From Chloroflexota bacterium (lineage in GTDB: Bacteria > Chloroflexota > Dehalococcoidia > JACQUD01): DNA of 33,452 nucleotides. This document shows, piece by piece, positions 1 through 9,187 of the stretch; positions within the stretch are counted from its first letter, which is position 1; each line of letters begins with the position of its first letter. The translations under genes and the position numbers were made by a program. The DNA lies in contig JACQUD010000045.1 in assembly GCA_016210485.1 (NCBI GenBank), positions 1-33,452 on the forward strand, written 5' to 3'. Under the pieces are notes generated by a model. It was not told the DNA's origin. It searched no databases and saw nothing but the letters and a program-made list of their open reading frames with translations.

Positions 1-43
1 GGCCTTGACAGGGCCGCATGTTAGGCCGCTACACCACGGGTCC
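1..43 (-). tRNA. tRNA-Asp(GTC), truncated by the window start
   Basis: Reverse complement reads GGACCCGTGGTGTAGCGGCCTAACATGCGGCCCTGTCAAGGCC: acceptor 5' strand, D-arm and anticodon arm with CTGTCAA loop (anticodon GTC). The 3' half lies outside the window. Confidence 0.8.
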
Positions 44-127
44 GAAGCCACTGGATGGAAGCGAGGTCGCTTTCTCATTCTATCAGCAGCTACTTCCCTG
101 GTCAAGAAGATGCAGTTTTTAAAGTGT

Positions 128-688
128 TTACAGCAGCCAGGACATGGCCCCGGCCGAGGCCAGGGGAACCGACAGGTTATCGTCCAGGGGCAGGGGTAAA
201 AGCTCTATGGCCGTCGCCACCGCCGCTCCCATTCCGGCGACGGGAAAAGGAAGCCCTGACCTCCCCAGGGCCGCACCCAGGGCCAGGGCTACCCCCAGGA
301 AGGCCAGGCTTCCCTCCAGGGACTTCTCCCAGAGCCGGTGGCGGCCCCAGCACTGTCCCACGACCGCTGCTGCGGGGTCGGCCACGGCGGTATAGATGAG
401 GGCAGCGGCTGCCGCCTCCTGAGGAAGGAGAGCCAGGGCTGCCAGAGAGCCGATGAGGAAATAGGTGGCGCCGGTGAGGCTGCGCCTCTCGTTCTCTTTT
501 AGGATGAAGGAGAGGTGAGTCAGAAAGAAGCGGTTTACCCGGGGACGCCACCGCCGCAGCCCCTCTCCCAAAAGAAAGGCCAGGGTCACCGCCCCCAGGC
601 CGAAGAGGATGAGGGGGCGAGGCAGAAAATAGGAAGCTACCGGGAAAGCCAGGCCCGCCAGGAGATGCCAGAGATGGCGCCAGGGCAT
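128..688 (-). CDS. Diacylglycerol/dolichol/phytol kinase-like integral membrane protein (CTP-dependent kinase family)
   Basis: ORF of 186 aa; multiple hydrophobic helices, ...YTAVADPAAAVVGQCWGRHRLWEKSLEGSLAFLGVALALG... typical of the SEC59/phosphatidate cytidylyltransferase-like family (ADPAA, G-R, K-EGS motif). Confidence 0.7.
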   Translation of the reverse strand: MPWRHLWHLLAGLAFPVASYFLPRPLILFGLGAVTLAFLLGEGLRRWRPRVNRFFLTHLSFILKENERRSLTGATYFLIGSLAALALLPQEAAAAALIYTAVADPAAAVVGQCWGRHRLWEKSLEGSLAFLGVALALGAALGRSGLPFPVAGMGAAVATAIELLPLPLDDNLSVPLASAGAMSWLL

Positions 689-691
689 GAG

Positions 692-1876
692 CTAGCCCGA
701 GGCCAGGAAGGCTTCCCTGACTCTGCGAAGGCTCTCTGGGTGGAGGAGAAGGTCGGCGGCGGTGAGGGCCAGGGCCTTGGCGGCCAGGAGCATCCCCTCT
801 TGGCCTTCCGGTGAGGCGGTGGCTTGGGCGAACTGCTCGGAGTGAAGAGAGACCTCGTGTGGGGCGATAGCCAGGGATGGGTGGATGGTGGGCACCACCT
901 GGCTGACATTCCCCATATCTGTGGAGCCCTGTCCAGGTGCTGAAGTGTCGGGTGGTGGCATGGCACGCCCCAAAGCCTCCACGTTCTTGGTGAAGAGGTC
1001 GGCCAGAGGCCGGTTGACTCGCATGGGGGCATAGGCCATCTCGGCCCAGCGATGGCGGAGGTGAGCGCCCGTGGCCTGGGCCGCCCCCTGGAAGCAGGCC
1101 AGGACCTTCTTCTTGAGCAACTCCAGATAGGCGAAGTCCTCGGCGCGTACCAGGAAGCTGCCGGCGGCGTAGGCCGGCACTATGTTGGCCGCATCCCCGC
1201 CTGAGGTGATGATGCCGTGGATTCGGGCAGAACTTCGGATATGTTGGCGCAGAGCGTCTACAGCGTTGAAGGAGAGAATGAGGGCCTCCAGGGCATTTAT
1301 CCCTTCTTGGGGTTGGGCGGCGGCATGGGCTGCTCTGCCCAGGAACTCTACCTCCAGGCCGATGCAGGCCAGGGCCAGGGTAGAGGCAGTATCCCGATGG
1401 CTGGGGTGAACCAGCATGGCGGCGTCCAGGCCATCGAAAGCTCCGCGCTGGGCCATGAGGGCCTTGGTGGCGCTCACCTCCTCGGCGGGGGTGCCTATAA
1501 CCACCACCTGGCCGCCTCCTATGTCCACCCCTTTGCGGGCGGCCAGGGCAGCTCCCACAGCTGATGCGGCGATGAGGTTGTGGCCGCAGGCGTGGCCCAG
1601 CTTGGGCAGGGCATCGTATTCTGCCAGGAAGCCGATGGCGGGGTGGCCCTCTCCATAGCGAGCGCGGAAGGCTGTCGCCAGGTCGCAGATGCCCCTTTCC
1701 ACCCGAAATCCCCTCTCCTCCAGAAAGGAGGCGAGCCAGGTCGCGGCTTTCTTCTCCTGAAACCCCACCTCGGGATGGGCGTGAAGGCGCAGGCTGAGCT
1801 TGATGAGCTCCTGTCGAAGGGAGTCCACTTCGGCTATGATGTCCCGCTTCAAACTCTTCCGACTTCCTTTACTCAC
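692..1876 (-). CDS. M20 family metallopeptidase/amidohydrolase (AbgB/AbgA-like)
   Basis: 394 aa; LRLHAHPEVGFQEKKAATWL, FLAEYDALPKLGHACGHNLIAASAVGAA, GTPAEE, and GQGSTDMGNVSQVVPTIHP are M20D family motifs. Confidence 0.9.
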   Translation of the reverse strand: MSKGSRKSLKRDIIAEVDSLRQELIKLSLRLHAHPEVGFQEKKAATWLASFLEERGFRVERGICDLATAFRARYGEGHPAIGFLAEYDALPKLGHACGHNLIAASAVGAALAARKGVDIGGGQVVVIGTPAEEVSATKALMAQRGAFDGLDAAMLVHPSHRDTASTLALACIGLEVEFLGRAAHAAAQPQEGINALEALILSFNAVDALRQHIRSSARIHGIITSGGDAANIVPAYAAGSFLVRAEDFAYLELLKKKVLACFQGAAQATGAHLRHRWAEMAYAPMRVNRPLADLFTKNVEALGRAMPPPDTSAPGQGSTDMGNVSQVVPTIHPSLAIAPHEVSLHSEQFAQATASPEGQEGMLLAAKALALTAADLLLHPESLRRVREAFLASG

Positions 1877-1942
1877 GTCCCCTCCACTCCTCTTGACCTT
1901 TCCTTGGGCTAGCGGTTAAAATTTTAGCAGAGGTGAGCGCTT

Positions 1943-2176
1943 ATGCCTATTTATGAATATCTTTGCTCCCAATGCCAGCTCAGGTTCGAGCTCATGAGGC
2001 CCATGAGCCGAGCTAGCGAGGACGCCCCCTGTCCTCAGGGTCATCCCGACGCCCGGCGAGTCCCCTCGGCGGTGGCTGCCTTCGGGAGGAGCGAGGATGG
2101 CTCCCCTGTCTCGCTGGGTGGGGAAAACGGTTGCGCATCGTGCTCCGCTACCAGTTGCTCCACCTGCGGCGTCTAG
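1943..2176 (+). CDS. FmdB family zinc-ribbon protein
   Basis: 77 aa; MPIYEYLCSQCQLRFELMRPMS N-terminus is characteristic of the FmdB putative regulatory zinc ribbon. The second CxxC is degenerate (CPQGH) and there is a Cys-rich C-terminus. Confidence 0.85.
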   Translation: MPIYEYLCSQCQLRFELMRPMSRASEDAPCPQGHPDARRVPSAVAAFGRSEDGSPVSLGGENGCASCSATSCSTCGV

Positions 2177-2183
2177 CATACTG

Positions 2184-2957
2184 TTAAGTCCTCTCTTCTG
2201 AAGTAGAGGTTAGTATTCCTTTTCGTTTGTCGCCTTTGTAGCGTCGCCACCAGAGGTATGTCCCGGCCAAAGCTCCCAAGATGAGGGCCTCTGTGGCCAC
2301 CGCACCGGCCAGCAGCTTAGAAGAATCGTAGAAGAAACCTGGTTGAAACAAACAGGCCAGGCGGTCCTGGGGGCAGGTAAGCTGCCAAAAGCTGTTGCTG
2401 AAGCTCACCAGGTGGAACTGGAGGAAGAGCCAGTCGAAGTCCAGTGCCAGAGCAGCCGCCAGTACCAGGCCCAGGGACAACGTCAGTAGACTCCCTGATA
2501 GGGTTGCCCAGGCCAGAGACAGCCAGACTTGCCCCCGCCAGCGGGCCACCAGGAAGGCTATGTAGCCCAGGGATACCGCCAGGGCAGCAAGCCAGACCCG
2601 CCGGTTTAGCTCCAGAAGGCCCTTGATATCCTCAAGGTGGATGACCTCCTCGGGGCTGAACAAGCCCTCGGTCTCCCCGTAGATTTTGACCTGTATTTGG
2701 GGGGTCTCGCGTTGGGAGCCAAAGTAGTCTATAAGCTCTTGGGCCACCCGGTTCAGCTCCACTGGCGTGATCCCCGTCCACTCGGCTACCTGATATTTCT
2801 TGAAGCCGGCCTCGTAGAACTTGGGATTAGAGGCAATATAGCGAAGGTTGGTGGCCAAGAGCAATACAGGCAGGCTGAGGGCGAAGATTATACCGTAGAC
2901 GAGGCGAATGCGCTGGGCCATAGTCCCAATACTATTTAAGCCCTTTTGCCTTGTCAA
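2184..2957 (-). CDS. TIGR01906/DUF1461 family integral membrane protein
   Basis: 257 aa with several TM segments; N-terminal TM followed by a long soluble loop (VIHLEDIKGLLELNR...) as in DUF1461 proteins. Confidence 0.7.
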   Translation of the reverse strand: MTRQKGLNSIGTMAQRIRLVYGIIFALSLPVLLLATNLRYIASNPKFYEAGFKKYQVAEWTGITPVELNRVAQELIDYFGSQRETPQIQVKIYGETEGLFSPEEVIHLEDIKGLLELNRRVWLAALAVSLGYIAFLVARWRGQVWLSLAWATLSGSLLTLSLGLVLAAALALDFDWLFLQFHLVSFSNSFWQLTCPQDRLACLFQPGFFYDSSKLLAGAVATEALILGALAGTYLWWRRYKGDKRKGILTSTSEERT

Positions 2958-2969
2958 GGCGAAGCCAGG

Positions 2970-2975
2970 TATAAT
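2970..2975 (+). promoter_or_regulatory. Candidate -10 box (TATAAT) for the mazG-tilS unit
   Basis: Perfect TATAAT upstream of mazG. No convincing -35 at 16-18 nt spacing, so tentative. Confidence 0.4.
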
Positions 2976-3001
2976 GCGTAGCGGAAAGAGTTTTCGCAGG
3001 T

Positions 3002-3043
3002 GTATGCTGTTTTACTCAGGAGAAGGAGCAAGCAACAGCATAC
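3002..3043 (+). promoter_or_regulatory. Inverted repeat / hairpin in the mazG 5' leader
   Basis: GTATGCTGTT (3002-3011) and AACAGCATAC (3034-3043) form a perfect 10-bp stem with a 22-nt purine-rich loop. Confidence 0.65.
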
Positions 3044-3089
3044 TTGAGTCTAAGGGATAATCGCCCAATAATTTGAATTTGGGGGACAT

Positions 3090-3848
3090 ATGTCATTCGA
3101 TGCCTTTACCCAGCTTATCGCTCGCCTTCGGGGACCTGGCGGCTGCCCCTGGGACCGGGAGCAGACCCACGAGTCCCTCAAGCCCTTCCTTATTGAAGAG
3201 ACTTATGAGGTGCTGGAAGCCCTGGATAAGGCCGACCCCGCCCAACTCAAGGAAGAGCTCGGAGACCTCCTGCTTCAGGTGGCCCTCCATGCCCAGATAG
3301 CTCAGGAGACAGGGAACTTCAACATCCAGGATGTCATCCAGGGCATATCGGACAAGCTAGTGCGCCGCCACCCCCACATCTTCGGGGATGCCCAGGCCTC
3401 GGATGCGCGGCAGGTCATCGCCCACTGGGAGGAGCTGAAGCGAGAGGAGAGGGGGGATGGGGCCTCCATCCTGGAGGGCATCCCTAGGCAGATGCCAGCC
3501 CTGGCCTACAGCCAGGCCCTGCAGCACCGAGCGGCCCGGGTGGGCTTCGAATGGCCCGACCTGCCGGCAATACTGGATAAGCTGGCCGAGGAGGTTCAGG
3601 AGATAAAGGAAACGATATCTCCGGAGCGGCGACTTCAAGAGTTTGGCGACCTGCTCTTCGTTCTGGCCGATTCCGCTCGATGGCTGGGGGTGGATGGCGA
3701 GGAGGCCCTGCGCCAGGCCAACGAGCGTTTCCGCCGTCGCTTCAACCACATGGAGGGGGCCTGTCGCAGCCGGGGGGTGGAGTTGAGCAGCTTGAACTTG
3801 GAGGCGTGGACCCGCCTGTGGGAGGAGGCCAAGGAAACCGTTGGCTGA
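3090..3848 (+). CDS. mazG: Nucleoside triphosphate pyrophosphohydrolase MazG
   Basis: 252 aa; LRGPGGCPWDREQTHESLKPFLIEETYEVLEAL...LKEELGDLLLQVALHAQIA...FGDLLFVLADSARWLGVDGEEALRQANERFRRRF: both MazG domains. Confidence 0.95.
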   Translation: MSFDAFTQLIARLRGPGGCPWDREQTHESLKPFLIEETYEVLEALDKADPAQLKEELGDLLLQVALHAQIAQETGNFNIQDVIQGISDKLVRRHPHIFGDAQASDARQVIAHWEELKREERGDGASILEGIPRQMPALAYSQALQHRAARVGFEWPDLPAILDKLAEEVQEIKETISPERRLQEFGDLLFVLADSARWLGVDGEEALRQANERFRRRFNHMEGACRSRGVELSSLNLEAWTRLWEEAKETVG

Positions 3849-5328
3849 GCTGGAGATTCAGGGTAAGAAGCTGGTTCAGGCTGTGGAAAGGAAGGTGCTC
3901 CACAGCCTGAGGGAGGATGGCCTGGCTAGCTCGGGGGACAGGCTGGTGGTGGCCGTCTCCGGCGGCCCCGATTCTCTTTGCCTGCTCTACGCCCTCCATC
4001 GCTTACGAGAAGCCTTCCCTTTGCAGCTCCATGTGGCCCATTTGGACCACGGGCTGCGCTCGGCCTCGGCCCAGGATGCGCTCTTCGTGGCTGAGCAGGC
4101 CAAACAGCTAGGCCTCCCTTTCGTTGCGGAGAAGGGCAATGTTAGAGGCTTCCGCAGGGAGCTTGGCGGAACCCTGGAGGAGGCGGCCCGGGAGGTGCGT
4201 TACGCTTTCCTGGCGCGAGTAGTCCAAGAGATGGGGGCGAGGGCGGTGGCGGTGGGGCACACCTCAGACGACCAGATGGAGACGCTGCTCATGCACCTGC
4301 TCCGGGGGACGGGGCTGGCTGGCCTGCGTGGCATGCTCCCCAGGACGTGCTGGCGCTCCCGGCGCACCGGAGCCAGCGTAGCCGTCATCCGGCCCTTGTT
4401 GGGCCTCTCTCGACTGGAGATCGAGGGCTACTGCCATGCCCTGGCCCTGGAGCCTCGGCGCGATGCCTCCAATTTGTCCCCACGTTTCCTACGCAACCGC
4501 GTCCGGGCACAGCTCATCCCTGCTTTAAAAAAGTACAACCCCGCTCTGGAGCGGGCCCTCCTCCATACCGCCCGCTCCGCCACCGTGGAGCTGGTCTACT
4601 GGGAGGAGGAGGTGCGCCGCTTCTGGCCCCAGATGGTGAGGGAGGAAGGGCCTGCCCTGGTGCTGGACAAGAAGGCCATATCTGGCCTTCATCCGGCCCT
4701 TCAGCGCCACCTGCTCCTGGCCGCCGCAGAGCTGAAGCTGGGAGGCCACCACTATAGCGCCATCGAGGCCATGGTCTCGGCTCTGGAGAAGCCGGTGGGC
4801 ACACGGGTCCTTCTGCCCGGAGGGATAAGCTTCACAGTAGACTACGACTCTTATCGCTTGGGGCTGGAGCCTTCACCGCCGCTGCCTTCTCTGGAAAGCG
4901 AAACTAAGGTTTCCGTCCCCGGAGATGTTCAGGTTGGGGGGTGGAGGCTGCGCAGCTGCATCCTGGCTGCCCCCCTTCCAGAGTTGCCCGGCCTGGGCTG
5001 GCGGGCGTGCCTGAACTTGGAGGCAGTGGGGACGGAGCTATCCCTACGTTGTCGCCGCCCCGGGGATGTATTCCAGCCCCTGGGTATGGAGCAGCCCAAG
5101 AGGCTTCAGGATTTCCTGGTGGATGCCCAGGTCCCCCGCCTATGGAGGGAGCGCCTCCCTCTCCTCTGTTCTCGGGGACGCATCGCCTGGGTGGCGGGGT
5201 GGCGCATCGCCCACTGGGCCCGGGTCACCCCCGAGACCAGGGCCATTCTCCAACTGGAGCTAGAAGGGCAACCGGAGTTGGAGAAGGCTTCCAACGCCGC
5301 TGGCTCTGACCTGGGAGCTAAGATATAG
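3841..5328 (+). CDS. tilS: tRNA(Ile)-lysidine synthase TilS
   Basis: 495 aa from a TTG start overlapping mazG by 8 nt; PP-loop motif VVAVSGGPDSLCLLYAL, VAHLDHGLR, AVGHTSDDQMETLLMHLLRGTGLAGLRGM, RNRVRAQLIPAL; C-terminal LRCRRPGDVFQPLGM...KRLQDFLVDAQVPR. Confidence 0.95.
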   Translation: MAELEIQGKKLVQAVERKVLHSLREDGLASSGDRLVVAVSGGPDSLCLLYALHRLREAFPLQLHVAHLDHGLRSASAQDALFVAEQAKQLGLPFVAEKGNVRGFRRELGGTLEEAAREVRYAFLARVVQEMGARAVAVGHTSDDQMETLLMHLLRGTGLAGLRGMLPRTCWRSRRTGASVAVIRPLLGLSRLEIEGYCHALALEPRRDASNLSPRFLRNRVRAQLIPALKKYNPALERALLHTARSATVELVYWEEEVRRFWPQMVREEGPALVLDKKAISGLHPALQRHLLLAAAELKLGGHHYSAIEAMVSALEKPVGTRVLLPGGISFTVDYDSYRLGLEPSPPLPSLESETKVSVPGDVQVGGWRLRSCILAAPLPELPGLGWRACLNLEAVGTELSLRCRRPGDVFQPLGMEQPKRLQDFLVDAQVPRLWRERLPLLCSRGRIAWVAGWRIAHWARVTPETRAILQLELEGQPELEKASNAAGSDLGAKI

Positions 5329-5641
5329 GCCTGAAGGCTTTCCTTAACACTACATCATAAGGTGGGCCGGGGGTGAAGGCATGGATTTCGCCGCGTTGCT
5401 GCCTCTCTCGGAGGCTGAGGAAATCCTGTAGGACCTTCTCATCCCGGAGCTCGTAAATCGCCAGGAACTGGGGGCCTTCTCTGTCCGTCGCCTTATACCG
5501 GGTGACTTTGGTCATCCCCGGGATGGCTCGGCGCACCTCCGGAATGTGAATTTCCTCATACCAGCGGTTGAACTCCGTCTCCTGGGCGGGGTCTTTGTAG
5601 GCGATGCCTACCAAGAACAGGATGGGTTTCTTCCCAGGCAT
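5318..5641 (-). CDS. Conserved small protein, EthD/DUF4286-like ferredoxin-fold
   Basis: 107 aa; ETEFNRWYEEIHIPEVRRAIPGMTKVTRYKA resembles dimeric alpha-beta barrel (EthD-type) proteins. Confidence 0.6.
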   Translation of the reverse strand: MPGKKPILFLVGIAYKDPAQETEFNRWYEEIHIPEVRRAIPGMTKVTRYKATDREGPQFLAIYELRDEKVLQDFLSLRERQQRGEIHAFTPGPPYDVVLRKAFRPIS

Positions 5642-5664
5642 AGCTTCGTTCCTCCTCGGTGATT

Positions 5665-7953
5665 CTATAGGTTCTCACGGTCTCCCAACAGCGCTATGAG
5701 AATCCTCGTGGCCGCTTTTTTGTCCAGCGGCTCATTATTATTGCCACACTTGGGCGACTGGATGCAACTGGGGCATCCCTCCTGGCATGGGCACTCCTCG
5801 ATGGCTTTGAGGGTGGCTTGCCATAGCTCCCCCATCATCTCGTAGCCTTTCTCAGCGATGCCGGTGCCGCCGGGGTGGGCATCGTAGATGAAGACCTGGG
5901 ACTTGCCAGTGTCGGCGTGGAGGGGGGTGGACACCCCGCCGATGTCGTTGCGGTCGCACAAGGCGTAGAGGGGCAGCAGGGCGATGGTGGCATGCTCGGC
6001 GGCGTGGAGGCCGCCGGCGAAGTCCAGCCCCTCCCTCGTCAGGCTCATCTCCATCCCCTCAGGTATATCGAACCACAAAGCTACTGTGGAGTAGGACTGG
6101 GGTGGCAGGTCCAGGGGTATCACCCCGATGACCTCGTCGGTGTAGATGCGCTTCCTTTTGAAGCCAGCCACGTGGGTGGTGACCGTCACCCTGCCCAGGA
6201 AGGCCTGCACCGTGCCCGCCCTTTTGGCCCCCAGGACTTCATGGACGGCTATTTCCGTAGTATCGATGGTGTCGGTATAATAGTCGGCCTTGTGTGGGGT
6301 GGCGTAGGCAGTCATGGAGGCCAGGTCCAGGGACGTTACCAAAAAGGCCTCTCCCTGATGGAGATAAATAGCTCCGGGATAGATATGGAAGAAAGCAGTG
6401 GCCTCCTCGATAGTCTCCATGAGGGTGTTGCCCCGTGAGGCATTCACCAGGGTATAGCTCCGGCTGGAGGCGGAGCGGATGTTTATGTCCTGAGTGGGAT
6501 AGCGCACATGGGGGCTGAGGTAGTAGCGGCGTGCTCGGAAGCGTAGCAGTCCCTTGGCCTCCAGTTGGGCCACGGCCTTGGCGTAGCCGGAGCCAAAAAT
6601 ACCCTCGTCCAGGGAGGTCAGAGGAGCCTCCCAGGCGGCGCAGAGGAGGTGGGGCTGGAGGATGTGAGGGTTGGAGGGGTTGATGAGGGCGTGCTCATGG
6701 GGCTTGCCGAAGAGGGCCTCGGGGTGGTGCATGAGATACTGGTCCAATGGGTTGTCCATCCCCACCAGAAAACTCAGGGACTCCGTGGTGCCCCGGCGGC
6801 CGCTTCGCCCCGCCTGCTGCCAGGTGCTGGCGATGCTCCCCGGGTAGCCGGCCAGCACCGTGGCCCCCAGGTCGCCGATGTCCACCCCCAGCTCTAGGGC
6901 TGTGGTGGACACCGCTCCCATGAGCTGGCCCTGAAATAGGCCCTGCTCGATGCGCCGCCTCTCATCGGGCAGGTATCCAGCGCGGTAGGGGCTGACCCTC
7001 TCCGCCAGGGAGGGGTCATCCCTGGCTAGCCGCTTCTTGAGGTAGAGGCAAATCAGCTCCGCCAGCCGCCTGGTCCGGGCGAAGCCCAGGCTACGGATGC
7101 CCTGAGTTATGAGCTCCGCTAGGAGGAAGGTGGCCTCGGAGTTGGCGCTGCCCCGGACATCCTGGCCCAGGAAGGGAGGATTCCAGAGGACGAACCGCTT
7201 GCCCCCGTAGGGCGAGCCGTCCTCGTCTATGACCTGGAAGGGCAGGTCCGTTAGCCTTTCAGCGTGCTCCTTAGGATTGGCGATGGTGGCGGAGCACAGG
7301 ATAAACTGGGGATGGGAGCCGTAGTGACGGGCCAGGCGGCGCAGGCGGCGCAGCACCAGGGCCACGTGGCTGCCGAAGACCCCTCGGTAGACGTGGGCTT
7401 CATCCGCCACCACATACTTGAGCCGGGAGAGGAAGGAGGCCCAGAGGGCGTGATTGGGCAGGATGCCCAGGTGGAGCATGTCCGGGTTGGTGATGATGAT
7501 GTGGGCCTGGCGGCGGATGGCGGCCCGCAGCTCCGAGGGGGTATCGCCATCGAAGGTATCGAAAGGGACGTCCAGGCCTCCGGCCCGAGTCAATTCCTCC
7601 AGGGCACGCCTCTGGTCCTGGGCCAGGGCCTTGGTGGGGAAGAGGTAGAAGGCCCGCCCGCCTTTCCCTAACCCCTCCAGGACGGGCAGGTTGTAGCCCA
7701 GGGTTTTGCCGCTGGCCGTCCCCGTGGCCACCATGATGTTGTGCCCCTCCCTGGCCAGGGCCAGGGACTGGGCCTGGTGGCTATAGAGGGGCCACTGCCC
7801 CGTTCTCTCCAGGGCTTTGAGCAAAGGTGGAGGTGGCGGTGGCTCTGGCTGGACGAAATTGGGTTGGCGAGGAGGGATTAGCTCCACATGCTCTGCCTGT
7901 CCCCGGTAGCGGGGTAAACACATCAGACGCTCCAGAAAAGCCAGGGAATCCAT
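5665..7953 (-). CDS. DEAD/DEAH box helicase with DUF1998 and C-terminal Cys cluster (YprA/MrfA-like)
   Basis: 762 aa; ATGTASGKTLGYNLPVLE (Walker A), VADEAHVY (DEAH variant), CSATIANP, QQAGRSGRRG (motif VI), C-terminal CPCQEGCPSCIQSPKCGNNNEPLDK. Confidence 0.92.
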   Translation of the reverse strand: MDSLAFLERLMCLPRYRGQAEHVELIPPRQPNFVQPEPPPPPPLLKALERTGQWPLYSHQAQSLALAREGHNIMVATGTASGKTLGYNLPVLEGLGKGGRAFYLFPTKALAQDQRRALEELTRAGGLDVPFDTFDGDTPSELRAAIRRQAHIIITNPDMLHLGILPNHALWASFLSRLKYVVADEAHVYRGVFGSHVALVLRRLRRLARHYGSHPQFILCSATIANPKEHAERLTDLPFQVIDEDGSPYGGKRFVLWNPPFLGQDVRGSANSEATFLLAELITQGIRSLGFARTRRLAELICLYLKKRLARDDPSLAERVSPYRAGYLPDERRRIEQGLFQGQLMGAVSTTALELGVDIGDLGATVLAGYPGSIASTWQQAGRSGRRGTTESLSFLVGMDNPLDQYLMHHPEALFGKPHEHALINPSNPHILQPHLLCAAWEAPLTSLDEGIFGSGYAKAVAQLEAKGLLRFRARRYYLSPHVRYPTQDINIRSASSRSYTLVNASRGNTLMETIEEATAFFHIYPGAIYLHQGEAFLVTSLDLASMTAYATPHKADYYTDTIDTTEIAVHEVLGAKRAGTVQAFLGRVTVTTHVAGFKRKRIYTDEVIGVIPLDLPPQSYSTVALWFDIPEGMEMSLTREGLDFAGGLHAAEHATIALLPLYALCDRNDIGGVSTPLHADTGKSQVFIYDAHPGGTGIAEKGYEMMGELWQATLKAIEECPCQEGCPSCIQSPKCGNNNEPLDKKAATRILIALLGDRENL

Positions 7954-7956
7954 ATC

Positions 7957-8250
7957 TCAAAAGGCAGGCGTGACTTCTATCTCATAGTCCAGGAGCTCAG
8001 CATCGCCCCGAATGGCCTCGATGAAGTTTACCACATGGGAGAGGATTTCGTTGGCGTGCTGTCCCTGGTTGGAGACACAGCTTATTCCCAGGGTTATCCG
8101 CTGCCACAGGTCCTGGTCATCCACCTCGGCGATGGACACATTGAATCGATGCCTCACCCGGTCCACAATGGACTTGACAACCTGTCGTTTTCCTTTGAGG
8201 GACTGGTTCTCGGGCAGCCGGAGCTCCACCCTACAAATGCCCACCTGCAT
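7957..8250 (-). CDS. DUF503 family protein (YlxP-like)
   Basis: 97 aa; MQVGICRVELRLPENQSLKGKRQVVKSIVDRVRHRFNVSIAEVDDQDLWQR is characteristic of DUF503. Confidence 0.9.
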   Translation of the reverse strand: MQVGICRVELRLPENQSLKGKRQVVKSIVDRVRHRFNVSIAEVDDQDLWQRITLGISCVSNQGQHANEILSHVVNFIEAIRGDAELLDYEIEVTPAF

Positions 8251-8260
8251 AGCCTTTTCC

Positions 8261-9139
8261 TCACACTACCAATATGATACCTAAAATGCTGAGCACCGTG
8301 CCTGTCACCAGTCTAGCAGTGATTTTTTCCTTCAGGATAAGCAGGGACATAGGTAAGGCAAAAAGGGGCGTCGTGGAGATGAGGATAGCTGTCTTGGCGG
8401 CGCCCGCATGGCCCACGGCATAGGTGAAGGAAAAGCTGCCCAGCCCAAACCCCACAAACCCCACCGCTGCCATGATAGCCAGAGCCTGTCTGCCATATCT
8501 CGTAGGATGGTAGCCCGTGGGCAGCACGCTGGCCAGGGCTATCAAAGAGAGGACGCCCGATGGGAAGCGAATAAAGTTCACCGTCACCACAGGGAGATCC
8601 TCCAGGGCCATTTTGATAATGAATGTAGCCATGGCCCCGATGAGGCCTGACCCCAGAGCCAGGGCCAGGCCCAGCCTCTTCCCGGTCTCGGCGGCGGTAA
8701 CGGACGGGCCTTTTCTTCCGGCCTCGGAAACGGCGTAGACGCCGACAAGGATGAAGCCCAAACCCAACGCCGTCAGCCAGGTGATGTCCTCGTTCAGCAA
8801 TAGGAAGGCCATGATCAGCGTGAATACAGTGTAGGCGCTCATCTGGGTAGGCAGGGCCCTGGCCACCCCCGCCAGCTTCAAGCCCATAGCATTCATGGTG
8901 AATCCCACTGTGAACCCCAGCACGCCTGATAAAGCTGTCAGCCCTACTATGAGAATGGGGGCATGCCAGAGGTCATCGGCCTGTCCCGAGGCCAGGAGGG
9001 CTATCCCATAGAATAGGGAGACGAAGATACCCGTGGTGGCGTTTATCACCCAGACTGGCACCCTTCGGGCCAGGGAACTTATGAAGATGCTTTGCAAAGC
9101 CCCAATGAAAGCCGCGGCTAGGCCTGCTGCCTCACCCAT
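8261..9139 (-). CDS. EamA/DMT-family transporter (copy 3 of tandem set)
   Basis: 292 aa, ~10 hydrophobic segments; GHAGAAKTAILISTTPLFALPMSLLILKEKITARLVTGT is shared with neighbouring copies. Confidence 0.85.
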   Translation of the reverse strand: MGEAAGLAAAFIGALQSIFISSLARRVPVWVINATTGIFVSLFYGIALLASGQADDLWHAPILIVGLTALSGVLGFTVGFTMNAMGLKLAGVARALPTQMSAYTVFTLIMAFLLLNEDITWLTALGLGFILVGVYAVSEAGRKGPSVTAAETGKRLGLALALGSGLIGAMATFIIKMALEDLPVVTVNFIRFPSGVLSLIALASVLPTGYHPTRYGRQALAIMAAVGFVGFGLGSFSFTYAVGHAGAAKTAILISTTPLFALPMSLLILKEKITARLVTGTVLSILGIILVV

Positions 9140-9187
9140 AGCTGCCCGCTAGGATGAAAATCCATGTCATCAAAAGCATACCCTTTT

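Noticed and set aside
3002-3049. H-type pseudoknot formed by the mazG leader hairpin loop and downstream TTGAGT
   Set aside because: The connecting loop across the 10-bp stem would have zero nucleotides, which is sterically implausible; kept only as alternative hairpins.
5875-6438. 187-aa plus-strand ORF inside the DUF1998 helicase gene
   Set aside because: Antisense shadow frame; no RBS or family motifs, while the helicase on the minus strand is clear.
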